This document shows, piece after piece, positions 44,921 through 53,863 of a stretch of DNA of 64,000 nt. The stretch spans positions 19,910-83,909 of the forward strand of contig CASEAQ010000010.1 in assembly GCA_949285735.1 (NCBI GenBank), given 5' to 3'. The stretch comes from an uncultured Bacteroidales bacterium (lineage in GTDB: Bacteria; Bacteroidota; Bacteroidia; Bacteroidales; Muribaculaceae). Under the pieces are notes generated by a model, which made no database searches, was not told the DNA's origin, and saw only the letters and a list, made by a program, of their open reading frames with translations. Numbering within the stretch: the first letter of the stretch is position 1; each line of letters starts with the position of its first letter. The translations under genes were made by a program, and so were the position numbers.

Positions 44921-46885
44921 ATGGCGTATAAAGAAGTATTAAAAGCCTTTATGAAGTCGAGTGTGGCTGCGGCATTTTTCAATATGGCTGTGGCATACAT
45001 CGCATTCATGCTTTGCCGCTTGATTTTTTTCTTTGTCAATTATTCGACTTTTGCTCCTTACATGTCGTGGCAACTTGCCGGGGAGATGTTCCACGGGGCG
45101 ATGGTATTTGACACGTCGGCATTGCTGTATCTCAATTCGATGTACCTCGTTATGACATTCTTTCCGTTGCATTGGAAGGAGAATGCTGTGTTCCACACCA
45201 TTGCAAAGTGGTTCTATATTATGCCAAACGCCATAGGCATAGCATCGAATCTCATCGATGCGGTATATTTCCAGTACACCGGGCGGCGCACCACGATGAC
45301 GGTTTTCAGCGAGTTTGGCAACGAGCAGAATTTGGCTGGGATTTTCGGTGTTGAGCTGTTGAGGCATTGGTATCTACTGTTGGCATTCATTGTCATGGTG
45401 TGGCTTATGTGGAAGCTATTCCGTAAGCCCGAGAGCCGTCCGTGCAACCTTGTGGCATATTATGCCACGCAAGTGTTGTCGCTTGTGGTGTTTGTGCCGC
45501 TTGCCATCATCGGCATCAGAGGTAGTGCAACTGCTGGCACGCGCCCAATCACCATCAGCAACGCCAATCAGTATGTCAATCGAGCCGTCGAGACGGCTGT
45601 TGTGCTCAATACGCCATTCAGCATTATTCGCACCATAGGGAAAGAAATATTTGTTACACCTGTTTATATGACCGACGAGGAGATGGTGGCAACTTACAAT
45701 CCCGAATGCCGTGTGGCAGCAGCCGACTCGGCGCGGAATAAAAATGTGGTGGTGCTTATCGTCGAGAGTCTTGGCAAGGAATATATAGGATATTACAATC
45801 AAGGCGTTGATAATGGTAGTTATAGCGGATATGCACCTTTTGTCGATTCGATAGCTTCGCAGTCGCTGACCTTTGCCTATAGTTATTCCAATGGGCGCAA
45901 GAGCATGGATGCCATGCCCTCGATATTGTCGGCTATACCCATGTTTGTCGAGCCGTTTTTCCTCACTCCGGCGGCTTTGAACGATATAAAAGGTTTGCCG
46001 TCTTATTTGTCGCCGTTTGGTTACTATTCGGCTTTCTTTCACGGCGGACACAATATTAGCATGGGATTTTCGGCTTTTGCGAAAGCGATAGGTTATGATC
46101 GTTATTTCGGGCTCGACGAGTATTGCAGCGACGACAAGTATAATGGCTATGACGATTTCGACGGGAAGTGGGCTATTTGGGACGAGCCGTTCCTGCAGTT
46201 CACAGCCGACCGCATTGCCGAGATGCAGCAACCGTTTGTGGCAACCGTTTTCACGGCTACTTCACACCACCCCTATAAGATTCCGCAGGAATATGAAAGT
46301 GTTTACAAGAACGAGGACGGGCTTGAAATATCGCGCTGTATAAAATACACCGACCACGCCTTGCGGCGTTTCTTTGAGGCTGCCCGACGCGAACCGTGGT
46401 ATATGAACACGGTTTTCGTCATCGTAGCCGACCACACCAACCAAAGCCGTCTGCCGCAATACGAAACCGACCTCGGTGCATTTGCCGTGCCAATCATTTT
46501 TTATACGCCCGATGGCAGCCTGTCGCCGCAGTTGCGTAGCGACGTGATAGCACAGCAGACCGACATAACGCCCACATTGCTTGGCTACTTGGGGCACGAT
46601 GTGCGATACATAGGCTTCGGGTGCGATTTGATAAATTGCAGCACTCCAGGCGACACGTGGGCTGTCAACTGGAACAATGGCATATACCAGTTTGTGCAGG
46701 GCGATTATATGATACAGTTTGACGGCGAGAAGGTGATGGGAGTGTATCAATTCAAGACCGACACCTTGCTGCAACGCAACCTTGTGGGGCGCGTTGATGT
46801 GTCGGGAATGGAACACCAGTTAAAGGCAATCATTCAGCAATATATGCAGCGAATGAATGGCAACAGCTTGGTAGTGAGGGAGTAA
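44921..46885 (+). CDS. LTA synthase-like sulfatase-fold membrane transferase (paralogue 2)
   Basis: This 654-residue protein has five N-terminal membrane segments and a periplasmic sulfatase-fold domain. The same key positions as paralogue 1 are kept: E282 (VESLGKE), S328 (SNGRKSMDAMPS), 'TSHHPY' and 'VADHTNQS'. Long identical stretches, e.g. 'RPITISNANQYVNR' and 'VVLNTPFS', show recent common ancestry with the 6.3 kb gene. A GTG one codon upstream is possible. It is a single gene with its own promoter, so it is regulated separately from the glycan cluster holding paralogue 1. Its acceptor is unknown. Confidence 0.87.
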   Translation: MAYKEVLKAFMKSSVAAAFFNMAVAYIAFMLCRLIFFFVNYSTFAPYMSWQLAGEMFHGAMVFDTSALLYLNSMYLVMTFFPLHWKENAVFHTIAKWFYIMPNAIGIASNLIDAVYFQYTGRRTTMTVFSEFGNEQNLAGIFGVELLRHWYLLLAFIVMVWLMWKLFRKPESRPCNLVAYYATQVLSLVVFVPLAIIGIRGSATAGTRPITISNANQYVNRAVETAVVLNTPFSIIRTIGKEIFVTPVYMTDEEMVATYNPECRVAAADSARNKNVVVLIVESLGKEYIGYYNQGVDNGSYSGYAPFVDSIASQSLTFAYSYSNGRKSMDAMPSILSAIPMFVEPFFLTPAALNDIKGLPSYLSPFGYYSAFFHGGHNISMGFSAFAKAIGYDRYFGLDEYCSDDKYNGYDDFDGKWAIWDEPFLQFTADRIAEMQQPFVATVFTATSHHPYKIPQEYESVYKNEDGLEISRCIKYTDHALRRFFEAARREPWYMNTVFVIVADHTNQSRLPQYETDLGAFAVPIIFYTPDGSLSPQLRSDVIAQQTDITPTLLGYLGHDVRYIGFGCDLINCSTPGDTWAVNWNNGIYQFVQGDYMIQFDGEKVMGVYQFKTDTLLQRNLVGRVDVSGMEHQLKAIIQQYMQRMNGNSLVVRE

Positions 46886-46905
46886 TAATTCCCTTGCCAT
46901 CAATG

Positions 46906-47934
46906 CTATTTAATTTGCATGTTTTTCTCGGTGGCGGCAACGGCATCGGCAATCGAAGAGCCGCGGTATAGTTGCTTGCCTATCGACGTGGTGACAACGT
47001 AGAAGGGCGTGTTCCCCACGTTGATATTCACCAAGCTGCGGTTTAGCGGTCCGCCCGGTGCCCAGTAGTGTTTCCATTTGGTGCTGTCGTTGGTGAGCAT
47101 CTTGTGCCATTGTGCGCTGTCGGGCGACATCATTATGTCTGCTACCTGCAAACGCCCTTCTTCCTCATATTTGGCATACAGCTTTTTCAACTCCTTCAAC
47201 ACTTCGCGTTTAGAATTGTCTTTTTTATCCCAGAAATACAGCAGGGTGGTTTTGTAGCGGGCAGTTGAAATGGTGATTATAGTGTCCTCGCTGTTGAAAA
47301 GCATTATTGTGGGTATGTTTTTGTTGCTTTTTTCGGTGTCGAGCTGTTGGGTGAGGGCGAAGTAGTTGTTCACAAGCCCCGACGGGCGTGCATCGATGCT
47401 GATGTGCTTGAACAGCGTGTCAACATTGGTGGTAGTCTCTATGTTGGCATAGTCGTTGAGCAGCAACAGTGTGCTTGAGATTCTGTTAGGGTTGGTTTGT
47501 ACATATTTCTCTATGGCTTGGTTGAGTTGTGTGCGGTCAGCCGAGGCATACAGTGCCGCATTTTCGGTCATAAACTGGTTCCACTCTTCGTTGGCATCAT
47601 TCCCAGTCACCGTCACATGGTAGGGGTCTGCCATCGAGCCGCTTATCTCTATGTCGTCGCCATTCTTCAGTGCTGCGCGGGCTATTATCTCCTTTTTGTT
47701 GTTGATGAGGTAAACGATAGTCCAGTCGTAGTTTATTCCCGTCAGCTCAAACTGTCCGTTGGTCATGGTTATCCATTCCGATTGCAGAGTCTCGTAGTCG
47801 GTGACATAGAGTGCGCGAATGTTTTGAGTGCCGCCGTCGGAAAAGTTGCCTTTGACGGTGAAAGCCTCGTCTTTGCAGCTCACTGCAAGCATGGCTAAGG
47901 CGATTATAGCGATTATGCTTTTTATATGTTTCAT
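46906..47934 (-). CDS. DUF4369-type lipoprotein with thioredoxin-like C-terminus
   Basis: This 342-residue protein has a lipoprotein signal and lipobox 'LAVSC' (Cys20). The N-terminal beta domain ('FTVKGNFSDGGTQNIRALYVTDYETLQ') resembles DUF4369. The C-terminal part ('YKTTLLYFWDKKDNSKREVLKELKKLYAKYEEEGRLQVADIMM … VNINVGNTPFYVVTTSIGKQLYRG') has the thioredoxin/AhpC-like layout. It lacks the CxxC pair, so redox activity is doubtful. Location is the periplasmic face of a membrane. It is the last gene of a leftward group. Confidence 0.72.
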   Translation of the reverse strand: MKHIKSIIAIIALAMLAVSCKDEAFTVKGNFSDGGTQNIRALYVTDYETLQSEWITMTNGQFELTGINYDWTIVYLINNKKEIIARAALKNGDDIEISGSMADPYHVTVTGNDANEEWNQFMTENAALYASADRTQLNQAIEKYVQTNPNRISSTLLLLNDYANIETTTNVDTLFKHISIDARPSGLVNNYFALTQQLDTEKSNKNIPTIMLFNSEDTIITISTARYKTTLLYFWDKKDNSKREVLKELKKLYAKYEEEGRLQVADIMMSPDSAQWHKMLTNDSTKWKHYWAPGGPLNRSLVNINVGNTPFYVVTTSIGKQLYRGSSIADAVAATEKNMQIK

Positions 47935-47975
47935 TGTTGTGAGTATAAGATTTTGTGACACTGAATGCTGTGATG

Positions 47976-48449
47976 CTATTGCTCAAAACCTTCGTAACGG
48001 TTGATTGCATCTTTCCATTGTTGCGAAAGCGGTGCCGATGTGCCGCGGTCGGGGTCGAAGCCCACCATCACAGTGTGGCACATGGCTTTTATCTCACCTG
48101 TCGCCTTGTTTACGATTGCTTGTAACAGTTCGAAACTCTTGTTGTGGATATGTGTAATTTGGGTTTTAATCGATATGCTTTCGGTATAATATACTGGGGA
48201 GATGAAGTCGCAATTCACGCTTGCAATCACTATGTCAACTCGGTTCCAGTGATTTTTGTTGCCGCGGATTGTGTTGAAATAGTCCGATTTGCCGATGTCG
48301 AACAATGCAAAATAGGCAGTGTTGTTGAGGTGTCCAAGCATATCGAAGTCGTTGAACCGCAATTGGGCATCGACCGAGTGCCTGAAAGGTCGTTCTATCG
48401 TGATTGCACGCTTTTTCTTGCTGTTTTCTCCAGTGTTGTTTTCCATCAT
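47976..48449 (-). CDS. Acyl-CoA thioesterase (4HBT hotdog family)
   Basis: This 157-residue hotdog-fold protein has 'AQLRFNDFDMLGHLNNTAYFALFDIGKSDYF', whose Asp-x3-Gly-His-x-Asn is the 4-hydroxybenzoyl-CoA thioesterase active site, and 'SVNCDFISPVYYTESISIKTQITHIHNKSFEL'. It hydrolyses short or medium acyl-CoA thioesters; the substrate is unknown. An earlier start adds nine residues. The 233 bases between it and the dciA-like gene are GC-richer and show no gene. Confidence 0.87.
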   Translation of the reverse strand: MMENNTGENSKKKRAITIERPFRHSVDAQLRFNDFDMLGHLNNTAYFALFDIGKSDYFNTIRGNKNHWNRVDIVIASVNCDFISPVYYTESISIKTQITHIHNKSFELLQAIVNKATGEIKAMCHTVMVGFDPDRGTSAPLSQQWKDAINRYEGFEQ

Positions 48450-48682
48450 GCCGTGCGTTTTTTGTGAAGTGAGCAAATGCCCGATGCAAAATTACAAATA
48501 TTCCACGATATGCCGAAACGCAGCAGCTATTGCTACTCTTTCATTTTGTTGCACCTCTCCGAGGCGCTATCTGTATGGAGGCGCGCTTCCGCAGGTTGCG
48601 CTTCCGCTCCACCCGCAGTTAAGAAGATAGTTGGACGGCTCCGCCGCCCAGTGCTTCGTTGTGCAGGAGGATGTGCGAAGTG

Positions 48683-48973
48683 CTATCTAATCACTATGTC
48701 GTGGATTACTTCGTTGCCGGCGGCTTCGTTGAGGCGTTTTATCAGGGTGGTGCGGCTCATCATCAGCTCGTTGCGCAGCACTGCCGACGAGATGTGCAGG
48801 TATAGCACTCCGTTTTTCACCCATCGGCTTGTTGTATAGCGGTTTATGCCCTGTCCAACGACTTCGGGCCACAGATACACCACCTTTTGTTCATCAAATT
48901 GGCGGTCGAGATTGTCTTCTTTCAGCAGTTGGCTTATGATGTCGCCAACGGTCTTTGCCTCGGTTCGTTTCAT
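48683..48973 (-). CDS. DUF721/DciA-like protein
   Basis: This 96-residue protein resembles DUF721/DciA: 'VGDIISQLLKEDNLDRQFDEQKVVYLWPEVVGQGINRYTTSRWVKNGVLYLHISSAVLRNELMM…LIKRLNEAAGNEVIHDIVIR'. DciA loads or regulates the replicative helicase DnaB in bacteria without DnaC. Its start overlaps the recF stop by 4 bases, so the two are cotranscribed. The pairing with recF fits a replication role and proximity to an origin. Confidence 0.8.
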   Translation of the reverse strand: MKRTEAKTVGDIISQLLKEDNLDRQFDEQKVVYLWPEVVGQGINRYTTSRWVKNGVLYLHISSAVLRNELMMSRTTLIKRLNEAAGNEVIHDIVIR

Positions 48974-50091
48974 TTGTTCCCCTCCTCCTTCTGTGCTGAT
49001 TCAGTAAGTGTGAAAGTGCCGGCTTTCACGCTCCATGTGCGGTAGTCTTTCCCTACGCGGCGTATTATGTGGTCGAGGTGGGTGCGGTTGGTGTCGGTGA
49101 TGAAAATCTGTCCGAAAGTGTCGCCAGCCACCACGCCTATGATGTTTTCCACACGGTGGGCATCGAGTTTGTCGAAAATGTCGTCGAGCAGCAGCAGCGG
49201 CGTTATTCCGCTCATGCGTTTCAAGAAGTCGTATTGCGCGAGCCTCATGGCTACGGTGTAGGTCTTGCATTGCCCCTGCGAGCCAATCTTGCGCATGGGG
49301 TGGTCGTCGAGCAGCAGTTCGATGTCGTCGCGGTGCACGCCGGTCGATGTGTAGCCAAGCACCGAGTCGCGCTCACGGTTGGCATTGAGCAGTTGCTGCA
49401 TTGCCGACTGGTTGAGGTGGCTGCGGTAGGCGAGCGATACGGTTTCGGCGCTGTCGGAGATTTGGCGGTAATATTGCAGGAATATTGGCGAAAATTCCTC
49501 CACCCACGCCGTGCGCGACTGGTGTATGTAGGTTGCCGACGTGCTTATTTGTTGCTCGATGCTTTCAAACAGCAACGGGTCGCGGAATCCGCGGCGCAGC
49601 ATCACGTTGCGGTTTTCGATGGCGCGGGCATACTTTATGAGGTGCGACATATATTCGCTGTCGCCTTGCGAGATTATTTGGTCAACAAATCGGCGGCGGT
49701 CTTCGCCCGTGCCGCGTATCATTTCCCAGTCCATCGGCGATACCATCACGAGCGGCAGCAGCCCGATGTGTCGGCTCAGCTTGTCATATTCCTTGCCGCC
49801 GCGTTTCACTGCCTTGCGCTTGCCAGGCTTGAAGCCTATCGAGATTTCCTCGTCTTGTCCTCGCCGGTCATATTTGCCTTGCACAAGCATGAAGTCGGCA
49901 TCGTGCTGCAGCAGTGCGGCATCGCCCATGCCCGTGTAGCTTTTGCAGAAGCTAAGGTAGAAGATGGCGTCGAGCAAGTTGGTCTTGCCCATGCCGTTAT
50001 CGCCGATGAAGCAGTTGACGTTGCTCGAAAAGTCGAGTTGAGCCTCGGCTATATTCTTGAAATTCAATATCGAGATGCTACGCAGTATCAT
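48970..50091 (-). CDS. recF: DNA replication and repair protein RecF
   Basis: This 373-residue SMC-like ATPase helps load RecA at single-strand gaps with RecO and RecR. The Walker A is GDNGMGKT at 30–37, the signature-like region is 'GSQGQCKTYTVAMRLAQYDFL', and Walker B is 'TPLLLLDDIFDKLDAHR'. The frame is open 28 codons upstream, but the ATG at 50091 begins at the conserved 'ILRSISILNFKNI'. It lies about 9 kb from the candidate oriC; recF is frequently near origins. Confidence 0.93.
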   Translation of the reverse strand: MILRSISILNFKNIAEAQLDFSSNVNCFIGDNGMGKTNLLDAIFYLSFCKSYTGMGDAALLQHDADFMLVQGKYDRRGQDEEISIGFKPGKRKAVKRGGKEYDKLSRHIGLLPLVMVSPMDWEMIRGTGEDRRRFVDQIISQGDSEYMSHLIKYARAIENRNVMLRRGFRDPLLFESIEQQISTSATYIHQSRTAWVEEFSPIFLQYYRQISDSAETVSLAYRSHLNQSAMQQLLNANRERDSVLGYTSTGVHRDDIELLLDDHPMRKIGSQGQCKTYTVAMRLAQYDFLKRMSGITPLLLLDDIFDKLDAHRVENIIGVVAGDTFGQIFITDTNRTHLDHIIRRVGKDYRTWSVKAGTFTLTESAQKEEGNK

Positions 50092-50454
50092 ACGTGCAAA
50101 GTTAAGAAATATTGCCGTGCGATGAATAGTGCGCGGTTTTGAAATATTTGATTTTATTTGTAACGCGACAGCCAATATTCTCCTTGGTAAGTAGTTGCGT
50201 CATAATTACAAATATACAATTTCCATGCTGGTTGAAATGTCATCAAAATTGTGACGTAAAACTCTAATAAATATAAACGATTTTAGGTTCTTTGTCTATT
50301 AATATTAAGGATTTGTAAACAGGTTAATTGTTCTTAATTAAAGCCGTTGCAGATGAGATATAAATGTATTTTTGCCATTAAAAAATGTATTGTCATAGTA
50401 ATCTTTTGAGTGTGTCACGCCGCCCACTCTTTGTTTAATCCCAAATAGAACTTG
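50092..50454. promoter_or_regulatory. Divergent upstream region of recF and the DUF4249 gene
   Basis: This AT-rich gap of 363 bases has no gene. TATTTTTG (50367–50374) is a possible −7 box for the DUF4249–receptor pair, with a leader of about 70 bases. No convincing −33 element or operator is visible. Confidence 0.35.
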
Positions 50455-51423
50455 ATGAAAAGATTGTTATTGTCGTCGTTGGTGTTGTGTGCAGTGCTCA
50501 CGTCGTGCTACTCCGAGATTGAGTTTGACGACTTGATGCCGCAACCTGTGCCTGTGATAAATGCCATCGCTTCGCCCGACACGGTGGTGATAGCGAGCAT
50601 AAGCCGCACTTATACCGAGAATGAAGATGTTACCGACTTGTATCTGAAAGATGCCGATGTGGAATTGACCGTTAACGGCAGCTACAGCGAAAAGATGCAG
50701 ATGGTGGAGTTTGACACCGTCGATGGCTTTACGCATAGCCCGAGGCACGTGGTGGCATACGTGTCGAACTATCGTCCGCAGCCCGGCGACCGCATCGAGC
50801 TGTCGGCAGCAACCATCTATGGCGAAGCCCGTAGCAGTGATGTGGTGCCAAGTCCAGTCGAAATAAAAGGGGTTGAGATGGATGTTGTTCACAACGCTTA
50901 TTCTCATTATTTTTACGATGTTACCTACCATGTAAAGTTCCACGACCCGGCAGGTGTGAAGAATTATTACTTGGTGAATATGTCGTCGAGCGACTACTCC
51001 TATCAAAATGGCGTGTACCTCGATTATATCGACCCGCTGTTTGAAATGCAGAACCAAGACATCACCGACATTGGCAGCGAGAACTCGTTGCGCAACGGCT
51101 GGGGGTGGACTTTCAGCGACGAGACCATCGACGGGCTCGACTATTCATTGTCGTTGAGGGAAACTGGCGTGTTGTTGAGTGGCAGCGGCGGTGGCTACTA
51201 TGGTGAATCGTCAAACCGCACCGTGAGGCTTTATTCGGTGTCGGAAAACTACTATAAGTATCTGCGCAGCGTCTTGAAAGACGAGCAGCGCGACGAGTCG
51301 GCGATAGGCGACATAGGCATTCTTGAGCCGGTGGTGATATACAGCAACATCGAGGGTGGAACCGGCATCTTCGGCTCGGCTTGCATGGAGGAAATGACTT
51401 TTAGTATAACAAAACCCGAATAA
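50455..51423 (+). CDS. DUF4249 outer-membrane lipoprotein
   Basis: This 322-residue lipoprotein has the lipobox 'LTSC' (Cys18). The mature protein begins in DUF4249 style ('QPVPVINAIASPDTVVIASISRTYTENEDVTDLYLKDADVELTVNGSY'), with Ig-like beta domains ending '…IEGGTGIFGSACMEEMTFSI'. DUF4249 proteins are almost always encoded next to a TonB-dependent receptor and are thought to be surface partners of it. Here the receptor starts 9 bases later. Confidence 0.85.
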   Translation: MKRLLLSSLVLCAVLTSCYSEIEFDDLMPQPVPVINAIASPDTVVIASISRTYTENEDVTDLYLKDADVELTVNGSYSEKMQMVEFDTVDGFTHSPRHVVAYVSNYRPQPGDRIELSAATIYGEARSSDVVPSPVEIKGVEMDVVHNAYSHYFYDVTYHVKFHDPAGVKNYYLVNMSSSDYSYQNGVYLDYIDPLFEMQNQDITDIGSENSLRNGWGWTFSDETIDGLDYSLSLRETGVLLSGSGGGYYGESSNRTVRLYSVSENYYKYLRSVLKDEQRDESAIGDIGILEPVVIYSNIEGGTGIFGSACMEEMTFSITKPE

Positions 51424-51432
51424 ACCCTACGC

Positions 51433-53679
51433 ATGAGTATGGAAAAGTATATAGCTTGCCGCTGGTTGTCGGCACTTGTAATGGTTGCAGTTTCGTGTGG
51501 CAATGTTGCCGCCCAAGCGAGTGCCGCAACCGACTCTACCGACTTTCTCGACAAGGGGGTGGTGTTGCCCGAGGTTGAGGCGATAGGCAACGCCAACAAT
51601 CGTTCAAATTCTATCTCGCTCGATGCTGGAATGGTGAAGCTGAATACCGAGCAACTGATTAGCCTGCCCACGATGACGGGCGAGCCCGACATAATTCGCG
51701 CCTTTGCTTTGCAGCCTGGCGTGTCGGAAGGTGTGGAGGGCTTTTCGGGGCTGTATGTGCGTGGCGGCACCAACGACCAGAACCTGATTATGCTCAACGG
51801 CGTACCGCTTTACCAGATTAGCCACCTTGGCGGACTGTTCTCGTCGTTCAACGTCGAGGTGGTGGATAATGCCACTTTCTACAAGTCGTCATTTCCTGCC
51901 ATGTATGGCGGCAGGTTGTCGAGCGTGGTTGACATCACTACGCGCAAGCCCGATTTCTATGAATACCACGGTGCTGCCACGCTTGGACTGACGGCTGGAA
52001 TGGTGCACCTCACGGGACCCATATTCAAGGGAAAAACGGCATTCGACGTGTCGGTGCGCCGCTCGTGGTTCGACGTGTTGACGGCTCCTGCCCTTGCCAT
52101 AATGAACAAGATAAACAAGAAGGACGGAACAAAGAATATTGCCCGATATGCCTTCACCGACATCAATGCCCGCATCGACCATCGCTTCGACAGCCGCAAC
52201 ACGCTGCAACTTGACTTCTATTGGGGCAACGACTTGTTTAAGTTTGGCGATGAAGAGTTTTCGCAAGACGATGAGCACTATCTCGACCGCAATGTTGACA
52301 AGCTGCGCTGGGGCAACACCTTGGTGGCTGCATCGTGGCATCACCAGTATAGCGACTATCTGAAGTCGTCGGTCACGGCATCGTTCACGCGCTACAAGTC
52401 AACCTACGACAAGGAGAGCGTCGTGGAAAACCAAGATGAACGCGAAACGTCTGACCGCACCGACCGCAACTCGGTCGATGACATCTCGCTTTTTGCCCGT
52501 TGGCAATATAAGCGCAACGATTATGACTTTCGTTTCGGGGCGTTTTACACCAACCACAATTTTTTGCCCTCGTCGGTGGTATATTCAGCCGAGAAGCCGG
52601 GAATGTCGATAAATAACATATTTACCGATTACCGCATACATGCCAACGAGGCTGGTGTGTATGCCGACTTTGCTTGGAAGCCTGTCGAGTGGTTTGGCTT
52701 CGATGCCGGGTTGCGCTTTGCCGCATTCAGCATATATGACAAGTGGCACACTTCGGTCGAGCCGAGGTTTCTTGCCCGTTTCTCGTTGTTGCCCAATTTG
52801 AGTTTCAAAGCCAATTATGCCCGCATGGGGCAGTTTGTGCAGCAGGTGAGCGACAGTTATGTAAACCTGCCCACCGACAACTGGATGCCGATAGGCGAGG
52901 GGGCTGACATGCTGACGAGCGACCAAGTGGGCGGCGGCTTCTACTACGACACCGCCGACAAGGAATATTCCATCTCGATTGAGGGCTACTACAAGTGGCT
53001 CGACGGAGTGGCTGAAGTGAACGATGACTACTCTTACAGCTACAACAAGATGGACAACATATTGTATGGCAAAGGGAATGCCTACGGCGGAGAGATAACC
53101 ATATCGCGCAACAAGGGGAGGCTCACGGGGAGCGCAAGCTACGGGCTGATGTGGGCAAACCGCAAAATACCCGGCATAAACGGCGGCAACTGGTATCCTG
53201 CAAAGTTTGACAACCGCCACAAGGTGAACATTACGCTCAACTATAAGCTCAACGACTGCATCGAGCTTAATGCATCGTGGGTGTTTGCCACCGGCAACCG
53301 CATGACGGTTCCAGTGGGAATGTACCAAAGTTTCCAAGACACTTATATTCCTGAGGTGATTGCTCCGCAGCCCAATGAGGACATGTATCACGGGCTTGGA
53401 GTTAAATACTACAACGGGCGCAACAACGTGAGGTTGCCGGCATATCATCGCTTGGACATAAGCGCATCGTTCACGCGCCAGCTCTCCGAGGGGCGCAAGG
53501 GCGTTTGGCGCGTGGGCTTGTATAATGCCTATTGCCACATGAATCCGATGGTGGTGCGCCGTCGCGAGATGACAGGAATATATACTGGCGGCAGTGCCAA
53601 CCGCCCGTGGGATGTGTATTACGAGACATTCTCGATTTTCCCGATTATTCCCAACGTGTCTTATACCTATTATTTCTGA
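51433..53679 (+). CDS. TonB-dependent outer-membrane receptor
   Basis: This 748-residue protein has a signal peptide (1–~28). The plug domain is at ~60–175 ('IIRAFALQPGVSEGVEGFSGLYVRGGTNDQNLIMLNGVPLYQISHLGGLFSSFN', 'YGGRLSSVVDITTRKP'), followed by a beta barrel of alternating aromatic strands ending in an aromatic 'PNVSYTYYF'. It lacks the usual N-terminal carboxypeptidase-like domain of many SusC-type proteins. It imports an unknown ligand with its DUF4249 partner, energised by ExbBD–TonB. A terminator follows. Confidence 0.9.
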   Translation: MSMEKYIACRWLSALVMVAVSCGNVAAQASAATDSTDFLDKGVVLPEVEAIGNANNRSNSISLDAGMVKLNTEQLISLPTMTGEPDIIRAFALQPGVSEGVEGFSGLYVRGGTNDQNLIMLNGVPLYQISHLGGLFSSFNVEVVDNATFYKSSFPAMYGGRLSSVVDITTRKPDFYEYHGAATLGLTAGMVHLTGPIFKGKTAFDVSVRRSWFDVLTAPALAIMNKINKKDGTKNIARYAFTDINARIDHRFDSRNTLQLDFYWGNDLFKFGDEEFSQDDEHYLDRNVDKLRWGNTLVAASWHHQYSDYLKSSVTASFTRYKSTYDKESVVENQDERETSDRTDRNSVDDISLFARWQYKRNDYDFRFGAFYTNHNFLPSSVVYSAEKPGMSINNIFTDYRIHANEAGVYADFAWKPVEWFGFDAGLRFAAFSIYDKWHTSVEPRFLARFSLLPNLSFKANYARMGQFVQQVSDSYVNLPTDNWMPIGEGADMLTSDQVGGGFYYDTADKEYSISIEGYYKWLDGVAEVNDDYSYSYNKMDNILYGKGNAYGGEITISRNKGRLTGSASYGLMWANRKIPGINGGNWYPAKFDNRHKVNITLNYKLNDCIELNASWVFATGNRMTVPVGMYQSFQDTYIPEVIAPQPNEDMYHGLGVKYYNGRNNVRLPAYHRLDISASFTRQLSEGRKGVWRVGLYNAYCHMNPMVVRRREMTGIYTGGSANRPWDVYYETFSIFPIIPNVSYTYYF

Positions 53680-53684
53680 TATTT

Positions 53685-53730
53685 GGGGGCTGTCAAAATG
53701 TGATTTATTATGCACAGCCCCCTATCTTTT
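53685..53730 (+). terminator. Terminator after the TonB receptor
   Basis: The perfect 9-bp stem GGGGGCTGT/ACAGCCCCC (53685–53693 with 53714–53722), with a 20-base loop, is followed by TATCTTTTCT. Confidence 0.7.
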
Positions 53731-53863
53731 CTCCCTTGCAATAGCAAATCACCGAAACAGGCAATTTTGCCCCGTTTTTAGTAAACTTTTTTTAGGGTGC
53801 TGTGTTGTAATTTTGCTATATAAATTGTTTGTATAGTTCTAATATTTTAACATAAAGAATATT

